NCBI GenBank assembly: GCA_028287545.1
Contig: JAQBPL010000091.1
Span: 1-5,135 of the forward strand
Direction: 5' to 3'
DNA from: Vulcanimicrobiota bacterium
GTDB lineage: Bacteria > Eremiobacterota > Eremiobacteria > Baltobacterales > Baltobacteraceae
Length of the DNA stretch: 5,135 nucleotides
Numbering within the stretch: the stretch's first letter is position 1; each line of letters begins with the position of its first letter. Positions 1 to 5,135 of the stretch are shown piece after piece. The notes beneath the pieces are model-generated. The model did no database searches. It saw only the letters and a program-made list of their open reading frames with translations, and was not told the DNA's origin. Made by a program: the position numbers and the translations under genes.

Positions 1-969
1 GAGTTGGCGCGGGCGCTGCGCGGGCTGCCGGCGCCGACGGACCCGAACGTGCTGGTCGGCATCGCGACCAGCGACGACGCGGGCGTCTATCGGTTGACCG
101 ACGACCTCGCGATCGTGCAGACGGTCGATTTTTTCACGCCGATCGTCGACGATCCGTACGACTTCGGTCGGATCGCCGCGGCGAACGCGATCAGCGACGT
201 GTACGCGATGGGCGGCGTGCCGGTGAGCGCGCTCAACATCGCCGCGTTCCCGGTGGAGACACTCGGAACCGAGATTCTTTCCCGCATCCTCGCGGGCGGC
301 GCGCACGTCGCCGCGGCTGCAGGGGTCAGCATCCTCGGCGGCCACACCATCAAATCGGACGAACCGAAATACGGAATGGCGGTGACTGGAACTATTCACC
401 CGCGTCGCATAGTTACTAACGCTGGAGCCCGTCTCGGCGACCTCTTGCTCCTCTCCAAAACCGTCGGGACGGGTATCCTCACCACCGCTCGCAAGCGCGA
501 CCTCATCGACGACGCCGGGCTCGCACCCGCAATCGACTCGATGACGCGCCTGAACGATCGGGCTTCCGCAGCGATGCTCGCCCACGGCGTGCACGCGGCG
601 ACGGACATTACGGGATTCGGCTTGGTCGGCCATGGCGGTGAGATGGCGCGCGCTTCCGGCGTCGCGCTGGCCTTCGACGCCCGCTCCGTCCCGGTCTTCG
701 ACGGCGTGCTGGAGTTGATCGCCCGCGACGTCATCCCCGGCGGTACGCGGACCAACCTCGCCGACCATGCCGCGTTCGTCGAATACGCAGACGACGTCGA
801 GGAGACGTACCGCGTCCTGCTCTCCGACGCGCAGACCTCGGGCGGCCTGCTGATGGCGCTCGCCCCGGACGACGCGCACCGCGCGCTCGCCGCGCTCGCC
901 GATTTGGGCACCGCCGCGATCGTCGGCGAAGTGGTGGCCGGACCGGCCGGTACGGTCTTCGTTCGCTGA
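1..969 (+). CDS. selD: Selenide, water dikinase SelD (selenophosphate synthase), 5'-truncated by the window edge
   Basis: SelD is a cytoplasmic enzyme that uses ATP and selenide to make selenophosphate, the selenium donor for selenocysteine and 2-selenouridine. The reading frame is open from base 1, so the gene begins outside the window; a TTG at 4 is not a credible start. Family landmarks are visible, numbered from the GAG at base 1: DPNVLVG (about 14-20), the SDDAGVY acidic ATP/metal-binding motif (24-30), VDFFTPIVDDPYDFGRIAA (42-60), NAISDVYAMGG (62-72), GGHTIKSDEP (113-122), TDITGFGLVGH (201-211) and DAQTSGGLL (276-284). By comparison with E. coli SelD (about 347 residues), only some 25 N-terminal residues are missing. 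They should include the catalytic Cys or Sec and nearby Lys, so whether this SelD is itself a selenoprotein cannot be told here. The next gene starts 2 nt after the TGA. Identity is very secure. Confidence 0.96.
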   Translation, partial: ELARALRGLPAPTDPNVLVGIATSDDAGVYRLTDDLAIVQTVDFFTPIVDDPYDFGRIAAANAISDVYAMGGVPVSALNIAAFPVETLGTEILSRILAGGAHVAAAAGVSILGGHTIKSDEPKYGMAVTGTIHPRRIVTNAGARLGDLLLLSKTVGTGILTTARKRDLIDDAGLAPAIDSMTRLNDRASAAMLAHGVHAATDITGFGLVGHGGEMARASGVALAFDARSVPVFDGVLELIARDVIPGGTRTNLADHAAFVEYADDVEETYRVLLSDAQTSGGLLMALAPDDAHRALAALADLGTAAIVGEVVAGPAGTVFVR

Positions 970-971
970 GC

Positions 972-2138
972 GTGCGCTACGACGCGATCGTCCTGGGCCT
1001 GGGCGGCATGGGGAGTGCCGCCGCGGCCCATGCCGCGGCGCGCGGAATGCGGGTGCTGGGCCTCGAGCAGTTCGGGCCGGCGCACGCGCTGGGCGCCTCG
1101 CACGGGCGCACCCGCATCATCCGGCAAGCGTACTTCGAGTCGCCGGACTACGTGCCGCTGCTGCGCGGCGCGTACGCGCTCTGGGACGCGCTCGAAGCGC
1201 GCACCGGAACGACCCTGCGCGCCCGCATCGGCGGTCTTTTCGTCGGGCGGCCCCACACGCCGGTCGTCGCCGGCACGCTCGCAAGCGCGCGGCAGTGGGG
1301 GCTGCCGCACGAGATCTTCGACGCGGCGGCATTGCGCGCGCGCTGGCCGGCAATCCGGCCCCACGACGACGAGATCGGCGTGCACGAAGCCGTCGCCGGC
1401 GCGGTCTTCCCCGAGGCGGCCGTCGCGGCGCAACTGCAGGTCGCGGCCGCCGACGGTGCGGAGCTGCGCTTCGGCGTGCGCGTCGCCGGTTGGGACGCGG
1501 GCGACGCGGGCGTGAGCGTGACGCTCGCCGACGGGACGCGCATCGAGGCCGAACGGCTCGCGCTGTGCGCCGGCCCGTGGTTCGGCCGGATCGCCGCCGA
1601 GTTCGGCGTGCCGCTGCGCATCGAACGCAACGTGCAGTTCTGGTTCGAACCGGTCGATCGCGCCGCCGTCACGCCGGACCGCTTGCCGATCTACGCGGTC
1701 GAGCGCGACGACGGGCCGTTCTTCTACGGGTTCCCGGATTTCGGCGACGGCGCCAAGATCGCGCACCACGGCAGCGGCCGCGAGGCGGATCCCGACGCCC
1801 TCGACCGCACCGTGACGGACGACGAGATCGCGGTCGCACACGACACGCTCGCCTCCTTCGTCCCGGCCGCTGCGGGACGGTTCCTGCGCGCGGCCGCGTG
1901 CATGTACTCGAACACGCCCGACGAGCACTTCGCGATCGGCGCGCTCCCCCGCAACGCGCGCGTCGTCGCCGCCGGCGGCTTCTCGGGTCACGGCTTCAAG
2001 TTCACGCCGGTGATCGGCGCGATCGTCGCAGCTTTGCTCGCCGGCGACGACCCGGGTTTCTCGCTCGACCTCTTCGCGCCGGACCGCTTCAGCCGCGCTC
2101 TTCGTTCGTCCGGCGCCGCACCGGCAGCACCACGCTGA
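972..2138 (+). CDS. FAD-dependent monomeric sarcosine oxidase / N-methyltryptophan oxidase-like amine oxidase
   Basis: A 388-residue DAO-superfamily flavoprotein, the usual length for monomeric sarcosine oxidase (MSOX) and E. coli SolA (MTOX). These enzymes oxidatively demethylate N-methyl amino acids, giving the amine, formaldehyde and H2O2. An N-terminal Rossmann GLGGMG (9-14) precedes the family motif SHGRTRIIRQAY (43-54). Expected functional residues can be matched by eye to MSOX: Arg48 and Arg51 near flavin and substrate, Tyr252, Lys262 (oxygen-activating lysine), His266, Cys310 in ACMYSNTPDEHF (the covalent FAD attachment site) and Lys343 in GFSGHGFKF (substrate carboxylate). The active site therefore looks intact. 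The GTG at 972 is chosen because the Rossmann strand begins at residue 4; the next in-frame ATG (1008-1010) would delete it. No strong Shine-Dalgarno is seen, and the 2-nt gap after selD suggests coupled translation. No signal peptide is visible, so it is probably cytoplasmic. The substrate is unresolved: sarcosine, N-methyltryptophan, pipecolate or another secondary amine. The last 50 bp overlap the convergent regulator gene. Confidence 0.9.
   Translation: MRYDAIVLGLGGMGSAAAAHAAARGMRVLGLEQFGPAHALGASHGRTRIIRQAYFESPDYVPLLRGAYALWDALEARTGTTLRARIGGLFVGRPHTPVVAGTLASARQWGLPHEIFDAAALRARWPAIRPHDDEIGVHEAVAGAVFPEAAVAAQLQVAAADGAELRFGVRVAGWDAGDAGVSVTLADGTRIEAERLALCAGPWFGRIAAEFGVPLRIERNVQFWFEPVDRAAVTPDRLPIYAVERDDGPFFYGFPDFGDGAKIAHHGSGREADPDALDRTVTDDEIAVAHDTLASFVPAAAGRFLRAAACMYSNTPDEHFAIGALPRNARVVAAGGFSGHGFKFTPVIGAIVAALLAGDDPGFSLDLFAPDRFSRALRSSGAAPAAPR
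2089..2138. other. Tail-to-tail antisense overlap of two coding sequences (50 bp)
   Basis: The oxidase stop (TGA, 2136-2138, plus strand) lies beyond the regulator stop (TGA on the minus strand, complement of 2089-2091), so 50 bp code on both strands. On plus it encodes the oxidase tail after residue 372, past the conserved core and rich in Ala, Ser and Arg. On minus it encodes the end of the HATPase domain and a basic tail. Both tails are expendable-looking, which fits stop-codon drift into a neighbour. Transcripts of the two operons would be complementary here. Confidence 0.9.
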
Positions 2139-4125
2139 CGTGATTTCCGCGCACCGGCAGCGGTGCGTACGAGAGATTTTCACCCAGCGCCGCAATGAGG
2201 AAGAGCCCGCGCCCGTCTTCGCTCCAGGGGTCTTCGGGCAACGCCGTGTCGGGCGTAAAATGCGGTCCGCGGTCCATCACGTGCAGCACCGCGCGCTCGC
2301 CTTCCCATTCGAGGTCGACGTCGATCGAACCGGGACCGTGACGCACGACGTTGCCGATCAGCTCGCCGAAGATGAGTTCCGCCGAGGCGAGATCGCTCTC
2401 GGGGGTCGCGAGTTCGCGCAGGCGCTCGACGAATTGGAAGCGCGCACCCTCGGCGCGCATCGCATCGTGCGAGTGGAACACCCAGTGCGAGCGCCGGCCG
2501 AGCGCGACGGTCATCACCGCGACGTCGTCGTGCGCGCCGTCGAAGAGCACGCTGTCGACGACGAAGCGAGCCGGGTTCGCCGAACGGCGGAACGCGTCGC
2601 GCTGGACCGCGTCGAGCAGGCGGCGCTCGCCTTCCGCCACGTCGCGCGCCGACTCGATCAGCCCGTCGGTGAACAGCACCAGGGTGGCGCCGACGGGGAG
2701 CGTGATCTCGTGCGAGTGACCTGCCACGTCGTCCGTCACGCCGAGCGGCGGCTGCGCGAAGCCGGGGAGCGCGTGCACGGTGCCGTCCGGCTCGCGCACG
2801 AGCGGGCTCGGATGGCCGGCGAAGGCGTACGTGAGATGCCGCGTCTGCGGATCGAGCACGCCGACCCATGCCGTCACGAACGAGTCGGTAGGCTCGATCG
2901 AGAGCGCCAGCGCGACGGTGGCGAGGATCTCGCTCGCGATCGGAAACTGCACCGCCGCGGTGCGGATGCTGTTGCGCACGCTCGCCATCAGGACCGCCGC
3001 GCGCAGACCCTTCCCGGCGACGTCGCCGATCGAGAGCATCAGCCGTCCGTCCGGCAGCACGACCGCATCGTACCAGTCGCCGCCGATCTCGGCGTCTTTT
3101 TCCGCCGCGCGATAGACCGCGGTCAGCGCGATCCCGGGCAAGCTCGGCAGCGTGCGCGGCAGCGCGGCGTCTTGAAACGTCTCCGAGATGCGCCGTTCGC
3201 GTTCGAACACTTCGGCCGTCTCGATCGAGATCGCGAGGCGCCGCGCGAGAATCTCGGCAAAGCGCAGATCGGACTCGTCGAGACGGCGTGAATCGACGCC
3301 GTTCGCGATCTGCAGGACGCCGACGGCCTCGCCGGTGCGCGCGATCAGCGGGACGAACGCGGCTGAGGCGACGTTGAACCCTTCGAGAATCGCGCGGTGC
3401 CGCTCGTCGCGCGAGATCCGCGCGATCAAATCGGGCGGAAGGCGTTCGAGCAGCACCGGTTTGCCGCTGGTGAACACCTGCATCGCGAGATCGCCGCGCC
3501 GCAGCGGGTAGAGCCGCCGCACTTCGCGCCACGCGTGCAGCCCCTTCGGGTCGCGATGCGCGATCGCGAGCGCATCGAGCGCCCCGTCGCGATCGACGGT
3601 GAAGATCGTCACGAGATCGGCCATCACGCCGGTCGCGCGCTCGGCAAACTGCTGCATCAGCACGCCGACCGAGGAGGGCGCCCCGAGCAGCTCGCCGGCT
3701 TCCGTGAGAAACCGCAGCTGCTCTTCGCCGCGACGGCGATCCTCGATGTCGGTGTTCGTCCCGAACCAGCGGACGATCGCTCCAGAGGGGTCACGCTGCG
3801 GGCGCGCTCGTCCGAGGAACCAGCGCCACGTCCCGTCGTGACGCAGCAGGCGGAACTCGTGTTCGAAGACGTCGCCGGCGGCTACCGCTTCGGCCCAGCT
3901 GTGCGCCAGCGACGGCGCGTCGTCAGGATGGACGGCGACGCTCAATGCGATCTCGTCGGCGCGGAGCTTGGTCCCGCAAAAGCGCTCGAACGGCTCGTTC
4001 CAGTACTCGACGAAGCCGTCAGGCCGAGCGATCCAAATGAGCTGCGGAATCGAATCCGCGAAGTCGCGCCACGCTTCGTTCGTCTGGTCGACGGCCGGGG
4101 CGCCGGCTGGATGTCCGTGCTTCAG
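2089..4125 (-). CDS. PAS-GAF-PP2C (RsbU/SpoIIE-type) phosphatase with C-terminal RsbW-like HATPase domain
   Basis: A 678-residue cytoplasmic signalling protein if started at the CTG at 4125-4123. The domains in order are as follows. PAS with PAC, about 18-135: ADSIPQLIWIARPDG, YWNEPFERFCG, then HPDD at 66-69 and VRWFGTNTDIEDR. GAF, about 140-305. A charged helical linker (about 299-323) with the RISETFQDAALPR signature seen before RsbU-type phosphatases. PP2C/SpoIIE domain, about 325-542: GGDWYD (348-353), IGDVAGKG (366-373), FTDGLIES (485-492) and DDVAVM (533-538), giving the metal-binding aspartates. RsbW-like HATPase, about 548-668: N-box ELIGNVVRHG (588-597), DRGP (618-621) and GRGLFLI (638-644). 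Known relatives dephosphorylate STAS anti-anti-sigma factors while the HATPase part binds or phosphorylates them, with PAS/GAF sensing the input. The ligand and target here are unknown. A start at the TTG at 3945 would cut the PAS domain in half. The gene lies 15 nt downstream of the transporter, probably in one operon. Confidence 0.9.
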   Translation of the reverse strand: MKHGHPAGAPAVDQTNEAWRDFADSIPQLIWIARPDGFVEYWNEPFERFCGTKLRADEIALSVAVHPDDAPSLAHSWAEAVAAGDVFEHEFRLLRHDGTWRWFLGRARPQRDPSGAIVRWFGTNTDIEDRRRGEEQLRFLTEAGELLGAPSSVGVLMQQFAERATGVMADLVTIFTVDRDGALDALAIAHRDPKGLHAWREVRRLYPLRRGDLAMQVFTSGKPVLLERLPPDLIARISRDERHRAILEGFNVASAAFVPLIARTGEAVGVLQIANGVDSRRLDESDLRFAEILARRLAISIETAEVFERERRISETFQDAALPRTLPSLPGIALTAVYRAAEKDAEIGGDWYDAVVLPDGRLMLSIGDVAGKGLRAAVLMASVRNSIRTAAVQFPIASEILATVALALSIEPTDSFVTAWVGVLDPQTRHLTYAFAGHPSPLVREPDGTVHALPGFAQPPLGVTDDVAGHSHEITLPVGATLVLFTDGLIESARDVAEGERRLLDAVQRDAFRRSANPARFVVDSVLFDGAHDDVAVMTVALGRRSHWVFHSHDAMRAEGARFQFVERLRELATPESDLASAELIFGELIGNVVRHGPGSIDVDLEWEGERAVLHVMDRGPHFTPDTALPEDPWSEDGRGLFLIAALGENLSYAPLPVRGNHVSVVLPVRRRTNEERG
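2150..2167 (+). terminator. Candidate hairpin (possible weak terminator) just after the oxidase stop
   Basis: A perfect 7-bp inverted repeat with a GCAG loop (CGCACCG / CGGTGCG) starts 11 nt after the oxidase TGA. On the plus strand only a short T-run (ATTTTC, about 2176-2181) follows, 8 nt from the stem, so it is not a classical rho-independent terminator. It lies inside the regulator coding sequence, where GC-rich codons alone could produce such a stem. It may mark where the selD-oxidase transcript ends, but this is weakly supported. Confidence 0.3.
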
Positions 4126-4133
4126 GGTTTTTG

Positions 4134-4137
4134 CTCC
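4134..4137 (-). promoter_or_regulatory. Shine-Dalgarno GGAG supporting a CTG start for the regulator
   Basis: Read on the minus strand, the transporter stop TAG is followed by CGC, then GGAG, an 8-nt A-rich spacer (CAAAAACC) and CTG. Between that TAG and the TTG at 3945 the frame contains no ATG, GTG or TTG, yet encodes a convincing first half of a PAS domain. The GGAG and its spacing are what a ribosome-binding site should look like, so it decides the start in favour of CTG. CTG starts are rare, and the call is inference. Confidence 0.6.
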
Positions 4138-4140
4138 GCG

Positions 4141-5103
4141 CTATCCCTTCGCCCCGTCGATAGCCGGCTCCGTGCGGACGCCGGCTGGCGTCGGAACCAT
4201 CATAAGCGCGACGCCCGCGAGGATCACCGCTGCGGCGGCGGCCTCGAGCGGCGTGAACCGCTCGTGGAACAGCACCATGCCGATCGTCACCGCGACCACC
4301 GGGTTCACGTAGGCGTACGTCGAGGCCAGCGCCGTGCTCGCCGCGTGCATCGTGTAGAGGTAGGCGCTGTACGCGAAGAGGCTGCCGAAGACGACCAGCC
4401 ACGCGAGCCCGCCGAACGATGCCGCGCTCACCGCCCGCACGTCGAACGACTGCCATTCGCCGAACAGCGCCGCTTCGAGCCCGAGCAGCACGCCGCCGAC
4501 GAGCATTTGCAGCGCTGTCGCCAGCACCAGGCTGCCGCTCTTCCCGGCGCGCCGCTGGTAGATGGAGCCGAACGCCCACGAGATACTGGCCAGCACGGCG
4601 ATCGCGGCCGGAACGATCGGGATTCCGCCGATCGCCTTGGGCTGCAGCAGCAGTGCGAGGCCGGCGAACCCGAGCAGCATCCCAACCACCGCGATCCGCG
4701 ACGGGCGTTCGCCGCCCCACGCGAACGCGATGATCGCCATCCACACCGGCGTGAGCGAGAGCAGCAGCGAGTTCAGCCCGGTCGGCAAGAACTGCACCGT
4801 CCAGGCTGTGGTCCCGTTGCCCAGCAGCAACAGCGTCGTTCCGGTGACGGCCCCGTGTACGAGGTCGTTGCGAGTGATCCGCGCCTTGCCGCGCAGCGCG
4901 CACACCGCGTAGAGGATGAGGCCGGCGAGCGTGAAGCGGATCGACGCCATCGCGAACGGCGGAATCGTGCGGACGGCGAAGCGCATCCCCGCGAACGTCG
5001 AACCCCAGAGCAACCAAACGGCGGCGACCGCGACGATCAGACGGACGTTCACCTGGACGCGCGTCGCCGGGACCTCTCGCACGTCGATCGTTCCGCTGCT
5101 CAC
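4141..5103 (-). CDS. EamA-family (DMT superfamily) drug/metabolite transporter, YedA-like
   Basis: A 320-residue inner-membrane protein with two EamA repeats and about ten hydrophobic segments (roughly 20-38, 48-69, 85-103, 107-128, 137-153, 163-182, 191-213, 229-249, 255-277, 285-303). Matches to E. coli YedA are visible by eye: WGSTFAGMRFAV (33-44), PPFAMASIRFTLAGLIL (48-64), LLGNGTTAW (93-101), SISWAFGSIY (173-182), FGSLFAYSAYLY (239-250) and ALASTYAYVNPVVAV (258-272). Members export amino acids, metabolites or drugs; the substrate cannot be read from sequence. The GTG at 5103 leaves a 20-residue hydrophilic lead before the first membrane segment, typical of the family. No strong Shine-Dalgarno is seen, and the frame stays open to the window edge, so an upstream start is possible though the residues there (Cys/Arg-rich) look non-coding. 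A GTG at 5052-5050 is an alternative start. It is the upstream partner of the PAS-GAF phosphatase gene. Confidence 0.92.
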   Translation of the reverse strand: MSSGTIDVREVPATRVQVNVRLIVAVAAVWLLWGSTFAGMRFAVRTIPPFAMASIRFTLAGLILYAVCALRGKARITRNDLVHGAVTGTTLLLLGNGTTAWTVQFLPTGLNSLLLSLTPVWMAIIAFAWGGERPSRIAVVGMLLGFAGLALLLQPKAIGGIPIVPAAIAVLASISWAFGSIYQRRAGKSGSLVLATALQMLVGGVLLGLEAALFGEWQSFDVRAVSAASFGGLAWLVVFGSLFAYSAYLYTMHAASTALASTYAYVNPVVAVTIGMVLFHERFTPLEAAAAAVILAGVALMMVPTPAGVRTEPAIDGAKG

Positions 5104-5135
5104 AATGCAGCACGAACACCGGCGGGGCGCTCGGG

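Noticed and set aside
1295..2143. A 282-codon plus-strand frame inside the oxidase gene
   Set aside because: It is highly Arg-rich, a typical +1/+2 shadow of a GC-rich gene; the oxidase frame carries all the conserved residues.
2118..2160. Direct repeat GCACCGGCAG at 2118-2127 and 2151-2160, 33 bp apart
   Set aside because: On the minus strand both copies encode LPV(R) near the end of the HATPase domain, in the same frame. The spacing of exactly 11 codons is easily explained by two similar strands; there is no sign of a mobile or regulatory repeat.
396..2195. A 599-codon open frame on the minus strand, opposite selD and the oxidase gene
   Set aside because: Its translation is Arg/Ala/Val-rich with no recognisable motif, and it lies antisense to two well-supported genes. 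Long antisense open frames are expected in GC-rich DNA.
3115..3124. Palindrome GACCGCGGTC as a possible operator
   Set aside because: It lies deep inside the PP2C coding region, and short GC palindromes are common in this composition.
2140..3291. A 383-codon open frame on the plus strand, opposite the regulator
   Set aside because: It starts at a GTG right after the oxidase stop, which looks tempting, but the product is a compositionally biased Arg/Glu/His sequence mirroring the PP2C and HATPase coding region.
4019..5119. A 366-codon minus-strand frame overlapping the transporter
   Set aside because: It is a frame-shifted shadow of the transporter, Arg-rich and without membrane segments; the EamA frame explains the sequence fully.

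Overview
The window is a GC-rich, gene-dense bacterial segment (roughly two thirds or more G+C by eye) with almost no intergenic DNA. It holds four genes in two converging pairs. I saw no RNA gene, insertion sequence, CRISPR array, attachment site or origin. GTG and probably CTG starts, tight gene packing and a PAS-GAF-PP2C-HATPase regulator suit a GC-rich environmental bacterium. Actinomycetota or a WPS-2/Eremiobacterota-type lineage would fit, but this is a low-confidence guess from gene content and style.

Plus strand, 1-2138: the 3' part of selD (selenide, water dikinase, which makes selenophosphate) runs off the left edge, so its N-terminus with the catalytic Cys/Sec is not in the window. 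Two bases after its stop begins a complete monomeric sarcosine oxidase / N-methyltryptophan oxidase-like flavoenzyme. The 2-nt gap implies one transcript and translational coupling.

Minus strand, 5103-2089: a YedA-like EamA-family drug/metabolite transporter comes first. Fifteen bases after its TAG stop begins a large cytoplasmic regulator with PAS, GAF, PP2C/SpoIIE phosphatase and RsbW-like HATPase domains in that order. The PAS domain clearly extends about 60 codons upstream of the first in-frame TTG. That extension has no ATG, GTG or TTG, so the most plausible start is a CTG at 4125-4123, which has a GGAG Shine-Dalgarno 8 nt upstream. The regulator reads as a partner-switching stress or sigma-factor regulator, but no STAS anti-anti-sigma factor or sigma factor lies in the window.

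The two pairs meet tail to tail: the last 50 bp of the oxidase gene are antisense to the last 50 bp of the regulator gene. A 7-bp perfect hairpin lies just past the oxidase stop, inside the opposing coding sequence. I find no clearly new biological system. The points most worth checking are the non-canonical start (or in-frame TAG junction) between transporter and regulator, and the pairing of selD with an amine oxidase.
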